A stretch of DNA of 32,739 nucleotides from DASXRU01 sp039933315 (GCA_039933315.1 JBDTOI010000025.1:1-32739); one strand, 5' to 3'; positions 14,508 through 23,648 are shown, counted from the first letter of the stretch. Notes: generated by a model from the letters alone, not told the origin. Made by a program: numbers and translations.

Positions 14508-15995
14508 GTGCCAAGTGATCGAAAACCTCAGCCAGACCGGCTACAAACCGGCGACATGAGCGCGGAAGAGTTTCGTCGCTACGGTCACCAGCTTGTCGAC
14601 TGGATCGGTGATTACTTCGAGAATATTGAAAAGCTGCCCGTGCTGGCGCAGATCGAGCCCGGTGATCTAAAAGCTGGACTGCCGGCCTCGCCGCCTGAGC
14701 AAGGTGAATCGATGGACGCGATCCTTGCTGATGTCGATCGGTTGATCATGCCGGCGCTGACACATTGGTCCCATCCTTCCTTTTTCGCCTACTTTGCCAC
14801 CTCCACGTCAGGCCCGGGGATTTTCGGGGAAATGCTGAGCGCGGCCTTCGACGTGAAGGGCATGCTGTGGCGCACCTCACCAGCCTCGACGGAGTTGGAA
14901 GAAGTAGTGCTCGATTGGTTGCGGCAGATGATGGGACTTGATTCGGGCTACACGGGTTTTATCTATGACACGGCTTCTGTCTCGAGCATGCACGCCATAG
15001 CAGCGGCGCGCGAAGGAGTTGAGTTGCGCATTCGCGAAGAGGGCATGAGCGGGCGTTCCGATCTGCCGTTGCTGCGCGTCTATGCCTCCGAGCACGCCCA
15101 CTCGTCTATCGAGAAAGCGGTCATCACGCTGGGGTTGGGCCAGCGCGGCTTGCGCAAGATCCCCACCGACGCAGAGTTTCGCATGCAGCCAAAAGCGCTG
15201 GCTGAGGCGATTGAGCAAGATAAGCGCGCCGGCTACCTTCCCTTCTGCATTGTTGCCACTGTGGGAACTACTTCAACCTCGAGCATCGATCCAGTGCGAG
15301 AGTTCATAGAGATCGGTGAGAAGCATGCGATGTGGCTTCACGTCGATGCTGCCTACGCCGGGTCGGCAGCAGTCGTACCGGAATTGCAACATATCCTGGA
15401 CGGGTGTCAGCGGGCCGACTCGGTCGTCGTCAATCCGCACAAATGGTTGTTCACACCGTTTGACCTGTCCGTACTTTATTGCCGGCACCTGGATCTCTTG
15501 CGGCGGGCCTTTTCCCTCGTGCCCGAATACCTGCGCACGCCGGAGCAGGAAAAAGTGCGGAGCGGTTCGGATTATGGCATTCAGTTGGGGCGGCGTTTTC
15601 GCGCTCTGAAGCTTTGGATGATCATTCGTTACTTTGGACACGAGGGGCTGGCTGCGCGTATTCGTGAACACTGTCGTTTAGCGCAATTGTTCGGGTCGTG
15701 GGTCGAGGCTTCACCAGACTGGGAGTTGGTTGCGCCGGTTCCTTTCGCTTTGGTTTGTTTCAGAGGCTGTCGGGGTGGTGACACCGGCGGGGATCCCGCT
15801 CGAGCGCGCGCGCTGGATGTTTTGAACGAGGCAATCATGCACGGCGTGAACGGCACGGGCGAAGCGTTTCTTTCGCACACGAAGTTGAACGACAAGCTGG
15901 TGCTGCGCCTTTCTATCGGCAACATCCGCACGACTGAGAGGCACGTTCGCCGTGTCTGGGAGTTGCTGAACGAGCAGCTGGTAAAGCTTTCTTGA
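14508..15995 (+). CDS. Group II PLP-dependent amino-acid decarboxylase (aromatic-L-amino-acid decarboxylase-like)
   Basis: This protein of up to 495 aa belongs to the DOPA/tryptophan/histidine decarboxylase family and should remove the alpha-carboxyl group of an aromatic amino acid, giving an amine. Visible motifs are HWSHPSFFAYF (about 86-96), the ring-stacking region EHAHSSIEKA (195-204), HVDAAYAGSA (278-287) with the PLP-binding Asp, and the Schiff-base Lys312 in VNPHKWLF. The C-terminal motif LRLSIGNIRTTERHV is also typical. The GTG at 14508 has no clear ribosome site. The ATG at 14556 (MSAEEFRRYG) is an equally good start and would give the usual N-terminus. Substrate choice (Trp, Tyr, DOPA, Phe) is not decided by the sequence. 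It appears to be monocistronic. Confidence 0.9.
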   Translation: MPSDRKPQPDRLQTGDMSAEEFRRYGHQLVDWIGDYFENIEKLPVLAQIEPGDLKAGLPASPPEQGESMDAILADVDRLIMPALTHWSHPSFFAYFATSTSGPGIFGEMLSAAFDVKGMLWRTSPASTELEEVVLDWLRQMMGLDSGYTGFIYDTASVSSMHAIAAAREGVELRIREEGMSGRSDLPLLRVYASEHAHSSIEKAVITLGLGQRGLRKIPTDAEFRMQPKALAEAIEQDKRAGYLPFCIVATVGTTSTSSIDPVREFIEIGEKHAMWLHVDAAYAGSAAVVPELQHILDGCQRADSVVVNPHKWLFTPFDLSVLYCRHLDLLRRAFSLVPEYLRTPEQEKVRSGSDYGIQLGRRFRALKLWMIIRYFGHEGLAARIREHCRLAQLFGSWVEASPDWELVAPVPFALVCFRGCRGGDTGGDPARARALDVLNEAIMHGVNGTGEAFLSHTKLNDKLVLRLSIGNIRTTERHVRRVWELLNEQLVKLS

Positions 15996-16083
15996 CTCGA
16001 TTCCTAATCTCTTGCATCTGCCTGCGGAAGGCACCCCAGCCCTCCATCCTTCGAAACTCGGTTGAATTGTTATAAGTTCGCCT

Positions 16084-16127
16084 TTGCGCCTTATGTCCTT
16101 CTTTTCTTTGCGGCTTTGCGTGAAACC
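16084..16127 (+). repeat. Left 44-bp inverted repeat flanking the GxxExxY gene
   Basis: This copy matches the reverse complement of 16530-16573 at 40 of 44 positions. It begins TTGCGCCTTATG and ends TTTGCGTGAAACC, three bases before the GxxExxY ATG. Related but interrupted sequence occurs at 30496-30624. Confidence 0.88.
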
Positions 16128-16130
16128 TCA

Positions 16131-16508
16131 ATGACCGAAAACGAAATCTCAAAGGTAATAGTCCACGCCGCCTACAAGATCCACACGACGCTGGGCCCAG
16201 GTCTATTAGAATCTGTATACGAGACCACGATGGCCTACGAACTGACGAAGGCGGGACTGCGTGCGCGACGCCAGCAACCGATGCCGGTCCTGTACGAGAC
16301 AGTTCGAATGGAGATCGGCTTCCGAGCAGACTTGCTGGTGGACAACAAAGTCATCATAGAAATCAAATCCACCGAGGCGGTCGCTCCGGTGCATCGAAAG
16401 CAACTGCTGACTTATCTTAAAGTGACCGACAAGCGTTTGGGGTTGCTTATTAACTTCAACGTTGAGTTGATTAAGAATGGGATTTCGCGGGTTGTTAATA
16501 ATCTGTGA
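16131..16508 (+). CDS. GxxExxY protein (PDDEXK_3-like)
   Basis: This 125-aa protein starts at the ATG at 16131 (MTENEISKVIVHAAYKIH). An in-frame ATG at 16062 would translate the flanking repeat and is rejected. The family name motif is G24-L-L-E27-S-V-Y30. Further on, FRADLLVDNKVIIEIKSTE carries the Asp and the Glu-x-Lys expected of a PD-(D/E)XK nuclease core, followed by a conserved Gln in RKQLLTYL. The family is predicted to be nuclease-like, but its function has not been established as far as I know. The gene is bracketed by 44-bp inverted repeats at 16084-16127 and 16530-16573, which suggests that it moves, or once moved, as a unit. The region is less GC-rich than the decarboxylase next to it. 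Confidence 0.9.
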   Translation: MTENEISKVIVHAAYKIHTTLGPGLLESVYETTMAYELTKAGLRARRQQPMPVLYETVRMEIGFRADLLVDNKVIIEIKSTEAVAPVHRKQLLTYLKVTDKRLGLLINFNVELIKNGISRVVNNL

Positions 16509-16529
16509 CTTGACGATCGGTAACATTGC

Positions 16530-16573
16530 GGTTTCACGCAAAGGCGCTAAGAAGAGAAAGACATAAGGCGCAA
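16530..16573 (-). repeat. Right 44-bp inverted repeat flanking the GxxExxY gene
   Basis: This is the inverted partner of 16084-16127, beginning GGTTTCACGCAAAGGCG and ending CATAAGGCGCAA. It ends 16 bases before the ATG of the PHP-domain gene, so it also forms that gene's 5' leader. Confidence 0.88.
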
Positions 16574-16589
16574 AGAAGAGCCTGCAAAA

Positions 16590-17804
16590 ATGAAAAGGTG
16601 GAAAAAGGTTGGGATCATTTTGTTGGGAGTGGTCGTGCTCTCGCAGATCCCGTTTGCCTGGCGCCGTTATCGGCTTGGGCGACTTAACAAATCAATCCAG
16701 CAACTTGCCGCGCAACGGACGGTTCCTCAACCGCCCGGTATTTCACGCGACTTCAAAGGCGTCATTCACGTGCATTCCTTTTTAGGCGGGCATAGCACCG
16801 GTACCTTTGACGCCATCATTAAGTCCGCTAAAGAAAATGGGCTTGATTTTGTGATCATGACTGAGCACCCGGCTAGTGACTTCGACACTAATGCCATGAC
16901 CCTTAATGATTTTCATGGGGGCGTTCTCTTCGTCAACGGTAATGAAGTAAGCACGTCTAACGGCGACCGGCTGCTGCTGATTCCGGGGGATAAGAGTGCG
17001 GCGCTGGCGAGTACGCAATCAACCCAAACTGTCATCAGCCAACAAAAGGCCCGTGGCGGCCTTTCAATCGTTGCTTATCCGGCGGAGTTTAGGAGCTGGT
17101 CAGAAAACGATTACGACGGAGTCGAGGTCTACAACCTTTTCACTAACGCACGGCGCCTCAATCCGGTCGTTACTTTCTTCGATGGGCTGTGGTCCTACCG
17201 CAGTTATCCGGACCTGATGTTTGCCAACTTTTATGAACGGCCGTCGCAGAGTTTGGACAGCTGGGACAATGCCATCATCACGAACAAGCGCAAACTCGTA
17301 GCCACCGCCGGCAACGATGCACACGCGAACATCGGTGTAAGTGTCAACGATTCCTCGGGCAACCAGGTCTTCGGCATAAAACTCGACCCGTATGAAAGAA
17401 GTTTTCGCGTAGTGCGCACGCACGTACTGCTCAGTCGGGACCAGCAATTGACACGCGAAAGCCTTCTCGGTGCCATCGCTGCCGGTCATTGTTACCTTAG
17501 CTTTGACCTATTTGCCGATTCGAGTGGCTTTGATTTCACGGCCGTGAGTGGACCTGAAATCAAGACTATGGGAGACGAGATTGCTCTGGGTAGCGGTATC
17601 AAACTGGCAGTGACCTCGCCGCTCATCGTCGACGTGGTTCTTTTTAGAGATGGAGCCAAAATCCATGAGGAACGCGGCATAACTCAGCTGGAGTTTCCTA
17701 CCACCCAACCGGGCGTTTATCGGGTGGAACTCTTCCTGTCCAGCTTTCCCCCTCCCGTTTCCGACAAGCCTTGGATCATTTCGAATCCAATCTACGTCAG
17801 GTAG
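16590..17804 (+). CDS. Membrane-anchored PHP-domain phosphoesterase
   Basis: This 404-aa protein has an N-terminal uncleaved membrane segment (IILLGVVVLSQIPFAW, about 9-24) after a basic start, which places the rest outside the cytoplasmic membrane. The PHP metallophosphoesterase fold begins at FKGVIHVHSFLGGHS (His60, His62, His68). It continues with VIMTEHP, GNEVST and the distal metal ligands in TAGNDAHANIG. The final 70 or so residues are beta-rich (LAVTSPLIVDVVLFRDG), like an Ig-type accessory domain. PHP proteins hydrolyse phosphoesters with two or three divalent metals; the substrate here is unknown. A start with the TIR-like repeat immediately upstream implies that its promoter lies in or before that repeat. 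Confidence 0.85.
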   Translation: MKRWKKVGIILLGVVVLSQIPFAWRRYRLGRLNKSIQQLAAQRTVPQPPGISRDFKGVIHVHSFLGGHSTGTFDAIIKSAKENGLDFVIMTEHPASDFDTNAMTLNDFHGGVLFVNGNEVSTSNGDRLLLIPGDKSAALASTQSTQTVISQQKARGGLSIVAYPAEFRSWSENDYDGVEVYNLFTNARRLNPVVTFFDGLWSYRSYPDLMFANFYERPSQSLDSWDNAIITNKRKLVATAGNDAHANIGVSVNDSSGNQVFGIKLDPYERSFRVVRTHVLLSRDQQLTRESLLGAIAAGHCYLSFDLFADSSGFDFTAVSGPEIKTMGDEIALGSGIKLAVTSPLIVDVVLFRDGAKIHEERGITQLEFPTTQPGVYRVELFLSSFPPPVSDKPWIISNPIYVR

Positions 17805-17831
17805 GAACCAGCAGGAATGCCTGCTCTAAAC
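17801..17831. repeat. REP-like hairpin overlapping the PHP gene stop
   Basis: AGCAGG-AATG-CCTGCT forms a hairpin, followed on the right by CTCTAAAC. Read on the minus strand it begins GTTTAGAG, the same prefix as one arm of the element at 3815-3882. It begins inside the codon preceding the stop (TAG at 17802-17804). Confidence 0.6.
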
Positions 17832-18248
17832 ACGGCATCGCCCCACCGGGCAATTGCCTTGTGGGGCGACGTAGCGCGCGCTGGAAAGCACCAGCAGCTA
17901 TTTCTTGGAAACGGTGCTTAAGTTCACCGATGGACTGTAGAGAATCTCTGTATTGGATCCTTCGCTCGCAAACCGCTCCAAGTGATATTAGGAATGGCGC
18001 GAGAACAGCCTTCCAGGTTCCTGTTTATGTTCCGGCAGTCTAGGCCCGAGTGGAATCCATGTCAAGAATCACGTTGACCGCAGCCGAAACATACATCTGT
18101 TTTTCCCGAAAAATTCGGACCTTATTTTAGCGCTGTGGTTTAGTCACGTTACAACCCTAGGACGAAACTGTGATGGTTACGCCGGTGAGCACCGCCGGCG
18201 CTGCGCAAACTCATAATTCGCATTACTCGGGCCAGTAATCCGGCGGCG
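17805..18248. other. 444-bp convergent intergenic region without a gene
   Basis: This region lies between the ends of the PHP gene (plus) and the SLC13 gene (minus). It contains the REP-like hairpin above. A strong compound hairpin at 17839-17868 has CGCCCCAC pairing with GTGGGGCG, around an inner GGCAATTGCC palindrome. I see no T-tract after either hairpin. The open frames in the region have no ribosome site or family resemblance. Nothing else is recognisable. Confidence 0.6.
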
Positions 18249-20066
18249 CTAGGCGTGCCAAATCATAGGCGCCAAAACTACTACCACAATGGCTAGGAGG
18301 ACCGTTAACGGCGTACCAACTTTTACGAAATCGCTAAACTGATAGCGCCCGGGACCGTAAACCAGCAGGTTGCCGTGATGGCCTATGGGGGTAAGAAAAG
18401 CGACTACTGCGGCCATGGCCACGATGACGACGAAGGGTTCCGGAGCTTGTCCCAAAGCCTGGGCCAGAGCTACCGCAACAGGCGCAAAGAGTGCCGTCGT
18501 GGCTGCGTCAGACATCAGTTGCGTAAGTATTGCCACCACAGCAAAAAGCAGCAGTAGAATCCACGTTTCGTGCCAGCCACCCACCACGCGCTGTAACCCA
18601 CCCGCCAACAAAGTGGCGGTGCCTGTTTTCTGCATGGCTATCCCCAGCGGAATGGCGCCGGCGATGAATACGTAGATTCTTTGATCGATGCTCCGATACG
18701 CCTGGCGGAGGGAAATACAGCCAGTGAGAACGGCGGTAACCGCTCCCGCCAACGCGGCCATTTCAATGCTGAGGAAATTGAACGCAGCCGCCAGGACAGC
18801 AGCCACCATAATCCCTCCGGCCAGCGGCGCTTTCCGGTGCAGCTTACCCTCGCCATGGAAGGGCACGATCATCAGGAAGGCGCCGTCGCCGGCGACGCGG
18901 GCCAGCGATTCCTGATCGCCTTCGAGTACCAGCACATCCCCGGCGCGCAATTTTACCTTCGCCATTTCCTGTTGCAGCCAACCGCGCTTCCGCCAGAGAC
19001 CCACCACGATGGCGCCGTAACGTCTGTGGAAGTCCACTTCGCCTATTGTCCGCCCCACCAGGTCTGAAGCCGGCGCAACTACCGCCTGCACAAACTGGTC
19101 CCCGGCCGCTTCATTCTCGTCAACTGCGGTATTGCCATTCGCTTCGATTGAACCGTACAGATTGATCGGGTGAAGTTCCAGATCAGGCTGCTGACGAATC
19201 GCCACCAGTTCGTCAGGCGTGGTGCGCACGACCAATACGTCTCCGACCTCCAGCTGCCGATCCTTGAAAGGCAGCTTCATTCGCCGGCCATTGCGCAGCC
19301 AGCCCACCACTTTGAAATGATAGCGCTCGTCGGCTTCGACTTCACTGATGGTCTTTCCCACGAAAGGCGAATTCGGCAGGACCGCCAGCTCTGTGAGGTA
19401 TTCCTCCAGGCGGAAGTGACTGGTCTGGTCTTCACTTCCCTGATTGCTGGGAAGGAGAAAACGCCCCGCGACCAACATGAACAAAGTCCCGACGAGAGAG
19501 AGCGAGAGCCCGATGGGGGCAATGGAAAACACCCCCAGGCCCGGGCGGCCCGCTTGCTGTAATACGCTGCTGGCAATCAGAAAGGCCGGCGCGCCGATGA
19601 TCGTTATGGTAGTTCCCAGTGAAGCCGCAAAAGAGATTGGCATCAGGAGCTTTGAAGCGGGTATGTCACGCTCGCGTGCCAGATCCATAGTTATCGGCAC
19701 CATGATCGCAGTCGTGGTCACGTGGTGAGTGAAGGCGGAGAGCAAGGCCACCGAGGGCATGATGACGGCGAGCGCCCTGGTATAACTTCGGCCTGCCAGC
19801 CGGCCTATCCAACCCCCCAGAGTGTCGGATAATCCCGTGGCGTGCAGCGAACCACTCAGAACAAAGATCCCGGCTATGACGATCGCCGGCTCGCTGGAAA
19901 ACCCGGAAAGGGCTTCGGCCGGCGTAAGTACGCGGGTGACATACAACGCCAGCACAATCAAGATGGCAACGATGTCATTGCGCAGCCATTCGGTTAAAAA
20001 CAGAATGAACGCAATAACGAGAATGACGAGAAAACAAATCTGTTGTGGGTTGAAATTAGCGAACAA
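18249..20066 (-). CDS. SLC13/DASS-family anion permease with two RCK_C (TrkA-C) domains
   Basis: This 605-aa protein has an N-terminal membrane half (residues 1-205), two cytoplasmic RCK_C domains (about 225-290 and 325-400) and a C-terminal membrane half (about 415-605). The RCK_C domains show the paired motifs VGKTISEVE...VGDVLVVR and VGRTIGEVD...AGDVLVLEG. The membrane halves show SLGTTITIIGAPAFLIA and TPIGHHGNLLVYGPG, which correspond to the paired substrate/sodium-binding hairpins of DASS transporters. Relatives transport sulfate, dicarboxylates or other anions; the ligand is not decidable here. The usual Asn in the loop equivalent to TPIGYQTN is replaced by a GHHGN sequence. It is divergent from the DNA glycosylase gene. 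Confidence 0.9.
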   Translation of the reverse strand: MFANFNPQQICFLVILVIAFILFLTEWLRNDIVAILIVLALYVTRVLTPAEALSGFSSEPAIVIAGIFVLSGSLHATGLSDTLGGWIGRLAGRSYTRALAVIMPSVALLSAFTHHVTTTAIMVPITMDLARERDIPASKLLMPISFAASLGTTITIIGAPAFLIASSVLQQAGRPGLGVFSIAPIGLSLSLVGTLFMLVAGRFLLPSNQGSEDQTSHFRLEEYLTELAVLPNSPFVGKTISEVEADERYHFKVVGWLRNGRRMKLPFKDRQLEVGDVLVVRTTPDELVAIRQQPDLELHPINLYGSIEANGNTAVDENEAAGDQFVQAVVAPASDLVGRTIGEVDFHRRYGAIVVGLWRKRGWLQQEMAKVKLRAGDVLVLEGDQESLARVAGDGAFLMIVPFHGEGKLHRKAPLAGGIMVAAVLAAAFNFLSIEMAALAGAVTAVLTGCISLRQAYRSIDQRIYVFIAGAIPLGIAMQKTGTATLLAGGLQRVVGGWHETWILLLLFAVVAILTQLMSDAATTALFAPVAVALAQALGQAPEPFVVIVAMAAVVAFLTPIGHHGNLLVYGPGRYQFSDFVKVGTPLTVLLAIVVVVLAPMIWHA

Positions 20067-20257
20067 CCTGGAGGTCCCCCTGGAGCGATCCGTTCCACTC
20101 GCTTACCTGGCGGGTGGAAGTTAACGTGCGATTCGGGGGATTCGCAGAGTACTACACAGGCGCGGCGAGCAGCAACTCGCCGCTGATCGACCGCGGCAAA
20201 ATAATTTGCTACCTTGAACAAACATTCAACCTGGAAATTCGACAAGCAATTGCCCTA

Positions 20258-21163
20258 ATGGAAATAGTAATCCCTGTTCCGCGTAACTTCAGCTTCCGCC
20301 GCACTGTCATCAGCCACGGGTGGTACGGGCTTCTACCATTTACCTTTGAGCCACAAACCTGGATGCTGACGCGCGTGCTCGACCTTGACGACTCAAACCC
20401 GGTGACCTTACGAATCACGGGTACCGCCCGCACGATCAAGGTCAGGACATCACGCCGCTTGAATCAGAAACAAATTACGCGGGTGGTGCGCGACGTTCGT
20501 CATATCTTTCGACTCGACGATGAAATCACAGTCTTCTATGAACTCCTGGCGGGCGATGCCGATTTTGACTGGATTCCCGCGCAGGGCGCCGGCCGCTTGC
20601 TGCGCTCGCCCACTGTCTTCGAAGACCTGGTAAAGATGATCTGCACCACGAATTGCTCCTGGGCCTTGACCGAAAAAATGGTAAGCGGGCTGGTTACTTA
20701 CCTGGGACGTGAATCGCATGACGGCCGGCGCGCCTTTCCCACCCCACAGGCAATGGCCCTCGTGCCGGCAAAGTTTTACCGCGACGAGATTCGCGCCGGA
20801 TACCGCTCGCCTTATTTCAAAGAACTTGCGGACCGGGTGGCTTCGGGCGAACTGAATGTGGAGCAGTGGCTAAACAGCGAACTGGCCACCGACGTGTTGA
20901 AAAAAGAGATCAAACAGGTCAAGGGTGTAGGCGATTACGCAGCGGAGAATCTGCTGAAACTGCTGGGACGCTACGATGGCCTGGCGCTGGATTCGTGGAC
21001 CCGCGCGACGTTTGCCCGGGTACGCAACAAGGGCCGGACCGCCAATGATAAGAAAATTGCGCGCTTCTATTCTCGCTTTGATTCGTGGCGGGGGCTGGCG
21101 ATCTGGTGCGACCTGACGCGCGACTGGATGGACGATTCGAGCAGCGCGCGAATTTCTGAATGA
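20258..21163 (+). CDS. AlkA/OGG-like DNA-3-methyladenine glycosylase family protein
   Basis: With the ATG at 20258 (MEIVIPVPRNFSFRRTVISHG) this is 301 aa. An upstream ATG at 20114 would add 48 residues that do not fit the family, so I reject it, though the ribosome site at 20258 is weak. Residues 9-60 resemble the N-terminal FSF...HGWYGLLPF domain of AlkA-like glycosylases. The helix-hairpin-helix is KGVGDYAAENLL (222-233), and the catalytic aspartate is Asp245 in LALDSWTRA. It should excise damaged bases from DNA as the first step of base-excision repair. No Fe-S cluster cysteines are present, so it is not a Nth-type enzyme. Confidence 0.85.
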   Translation: MEIVIPVPRNFSFRRTVISHGWYGLLPFTFEPQTWMLTRVLDLDDSNPVTLRITGTARTIKVRTSRRLNQKQITRVVRDVRHIFRLDDEITVFYELLAGDADFDWIPAQGAGRLLRSPTVFEDLVKMICTTNCSWALTEKMVSGLVTYLGRESHDGRRAFPTPQAMALVPAKFYRDEIRAGYRSPYFKELADRVASGELNVEQWLNSELATDVLKKEIKQVKGVGDYAAENLLKLLGRYDGLALDSWTRATFARVRNKGRTANDKKIARFYSRFDSWRGLAIWCDLTRDWMDDSSSARISE

Positions 21164-21197
21164 ACCAAAGGCGCCGGGAGATCTAGCCGCAGATTTT

Positions 21198-21272
21198 CGC
21201 GGATAAACGCGGATAAGAACTGCTAAAACATTTTACAGCTTTTCAGATCTGAAAGATCCGCGTTCATCCACG
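21198..21272. repeat. Nested inverted repeat (CGCGGATAAACGCGGAT type)
   Basis: CGCGGATAAACGCGGAT (21198-21214) and the inverted copy at 21256-21272 match at 15 of 17 positions. The 41-bp loop contains a second palindrome around TCAGATCTGA. It lies in the 157-bp gap between the glycosylase and the M1 peptidase, about 50 bp before the peptidase ATG. It may be a dispersed repeat or a leader structure. Confidence 0.7.
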
Positions 21273-21320
21273 GGCGAAAAGTTCTTTTCTTAGACTTAAG
21301 CTGTAGGGAGTTCAAAAGAG

Positions 21321-23648
21321 ATGCGTTATCCGGCATTAATTTTCCTGCTAATGATATTGGCGTCGTTTTCTTTCGCGCAAACGAAGGTGCAGCCGCATGA
21401 TCAATTCCGGCAACTGAACGAAGACCTGTTGTCGCCGCCGACAAGGTACCGGGTCGCCTCTGGTGCGCCCGGCCCCGAATACTGGCAGCAGCGGGCTGAC
21501 TATTCGATCAACGTGGAATTGGACGATGCGCGCCAGCGCATAACCGGATCGGAGACGATCACGTATTACAACAACTCACCGGATACGCTTACCTACTTAT
21601 GGATCCAACTCGACCAGAATATCTTTGCCAGAAATTCAGCGGGGATACTGACTGAAACTGCGCCCGATCTTCAGCGCCCGTCCTTTGGCACACTGGACCA
21701 GATTCTGGCGCGGCGCGAGTTCGAAGGCGGCTATCGCATCACCAGTGTTCGCAATGCCGTTGGCGCGGCGTTACCGCACAGAATTGTGGACACGATGATG
21801 CGAATCGATTTGCCGGCGCCGCTCCCGCCAAATCAGTCAGTCTCGTTTTCAATTGACTGGAATTACAACATCAACAACGCGCGGCGCATCAACGCCCGTA
21901 CGGGTTATGAGTTTTTTCCCAAAGACGGAAACTACATTTATGAAATTGCCCAGTGGTTCCCCCGCCTGGCTGTTTACGACGACGTCACCGGCTGGCAGGT
22001 AAAACAATTTCTCGGCTCCGGCGAATTCGGCCTGGAGTTTGGCAATTACACGGTGCGTATCACCACACCAGACGATCACGTCGTGGCAGCCACAGGCGTG
22101 TTGCAGAATCCGGTGGACGTTCTGTCTCCGGCGCAACGCTCCCGCCTCGAGCAAGCCCGCACAGCAAACTCGCCGGTTCTGATCGTCACACCGGATGAGG
22201 CGCGCGCTAACGAATCGCATAAACCCACGGGGAAAAAGACCTGGACGTTCAAGGCTGATAATGTGCGCGACTTCGCTTTTGCTTCTTCGCGCAAGTTTAT
22301 CTGGGATGCAAAGCTGCACAACGTCGAAGGCAATCGAGTGATGGCGATGTCGTTCTACCCCAAAGAAGGGAACCCTCTGTGGGGCCAGTACTCGACAGCG
22401 GCGGTCATGCATACCCTCACCGTCTATTCGCACCACTCAGTTCCCTACCCTTACCCGGTGGCTATCTCAGTGAACGGCCCGGTCGGCGGCATGGAGTATC
22501 CGATGATCTGCTTCAACGGACCTCGCCCAGAAGAAGACGGCACTTATTCAGCCAACACTAAATACGCCTTAATCTCAGTGGTGATTCATGAAGTGGGGCA
22601 CAACTTCTTTCCCATGATTGTGAACAACGACGAACGGCAGTGGACCTGGATGGACGAGGGATTCAATACATTTCTGCAATACCTGGCGGAGCAGCAGTGG
22701 GAATCCAACTATCCCTCTTTTCGCGGCGAGCCAAAGGACATAACAGCATTCATGATCAGCGACGATCAGACACCCATCATGACCAGCTCCGATTCCGCTC
22801 ATCAATTTGGCAACAGCCAGTACTCAAAGGTTGCCACCGCCTTGAACGTCCTGCGCGAGACTGTGGTGGGACGCGATCTGTTTGATACTGCGTTTCGTGA
22901 ATACTCGCGCCGCTGGAAGTTTAAGCGCCCTACGCCGGCGGATTTCTTTCGCAGCATAGAAGACTCGTCGGGAGTAGATCTCGACTGGTTCTGGCGCGGC
23001 TGGTTCTTTACGATCGACCACACGGACATTTCGATCGAAGGGGTGCGGCTGTTTACCATTAACACCGGCGATCCCGAGCAGGAGAAAGCGCGGCTCCGGC
23101 GCGAGCAAGCGGCCCAACCGGAAACGCTGGCCCGGCAGCGGAACAAACCGATGCCGAAAGTGGTGGATCAAAACCCGGCGCTCAAGGATTTCTATAACAC
23201 CTACGACCCGCTGGTAGTCACCGAACACGATCGACAGGAGTACCAGAAGTTTCTGGCGACGCTGACTCCGCATGAAAAGGAGTTGTTGCAAACCGGACTG
23301 AATCTTTATGTGGTTGACTTGAAAAATCTGGGCGGCCTGGTGATGCCAGTGATTCTCGAGATTACTTATACGGATGGTACAAAAGAAGAATTGAGAATTC
23401 CCGCGGAAATCTGGCGGTACAACGACCAGAACGTCTCGAAACTGATTGCCACTCCGAAAGAGATCGCTTCAATCACTCTCGACCCACATTTGGAAACAGC
23501 GGACACGGATCTGACCAACAACTCCTTCCCGCGCCGGCCGCTAAGGTTACAGTCCCAACCTTTCAAACCAGCAGCGCCGCCGCCTAATCCGATGCAAATG
23601 CTGGAGCGGAAGAAGGGACCTACGTCGAGTCCTTCGTCAACACCGTGA
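21321..23648 (+). CDS. Secreted M1-family (gluzincin) aminopeptidase
   Basis: This 775-aa protein begins with a Sec signal peptide (RYPALIFLLMILASFSFAQ), so it acts in the periplasm or outside. The N-terminal beta domain runs to about 330. The catalytic zinc site is HEVGH (423-427) followed after exactly 18 residues by Glu446 in WMDEGFN, the HExxH-18-E pattern of M1 peptidases. The exopeptidase motif GxMEN appears as GGMEYP, where Asn is replaced by Tyr, so its aminopeptidase character is not assured. The C-terminal part carries a proline-rich tail (PAAPPPNPMQM). It is a stand-alone gene with a weak AGGGAG ribosome site. Confidence 0.9.
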   Translation: MRYPALIFLLMILASFSFAQTKVQPHDQFRQLNEDLLSPPTRYRVASGAPGPEYWQQRADYSINVELDDARQRITGSETITYYNNSPDTLTYLWIQLDQNIFARNSAGILTETAPDLQRPSFGTLDQILARREFEGGYRITSVRNAVGAALPHRIVDTMMRIDLPAPLPPNQSVSFSIDWNYNINNARRINARTGYEFFPKDGNYIYEIAQWFPRLAVYDDVTGWQVKQFLGSGEFGLEFGNYTVRITTPDDHVVAATGVLQNPVDVLSPAQRSRLEQARTANSPVLIVTPDEARANESHKPTGKKTWTFKADNVRDFAFASSRKFIWDAKLHNVEGNRVMAMSFYPKEGNPLWGQYSTAAVMHTLTVYSHHSVPYPYPVAISVNGPVGGMEYPMICFNGPRPEEDGTYSANTKYALISVVIHEVGHNFFPMIVNNDERQWTWMDEGFNTFLQYLAEQQWESNYPSFRGEPKDITAFMISDDQTPIMTSSDSAHQFGNSQYSKVATALNVLRETVVGRDLFDTAFREYSRRWKFKRPTPADFFRSIEDSSGVDLDWFWRGWFFTIDHTDISIEGVRLFTINTGDPEQEKARLRREQAAQPETLARQRNKPMPKVVDQNPALKDFYNTYDPLVVTEHDRQEYQKFLATLTPHEKELLQTGLNLYVVDLKNLGGLVMPVILEITYTDGTKEELRIPAEIWRYNDQNVSKLIATPKEIASITLDPHLETADTDLTNNSFPRRPLRLQSQPFKPAAPPPNPMQMLERKKGPTSSPSSTP

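Noticed and set aside
16062..16130. Upstream in-frame start extending the GxxExxY protein by 23 residues
   Set aside because: The added residues are a translation of the 44-bp flanking repeat, and the family begins at the ATG at 16131.
17771..18043. 90-aa plus-strand open frame after the PHP gene
   Set aside because: It overlaps the PHP gene end and a hairpin repeat, and has no ribosome site or recognisable motif.
20114..20257. Longer DNA glycosylase start
   Set aside because: The 48 extra residues do not match the AlkA-like N-terminus, which begins at the ATG at 20258.
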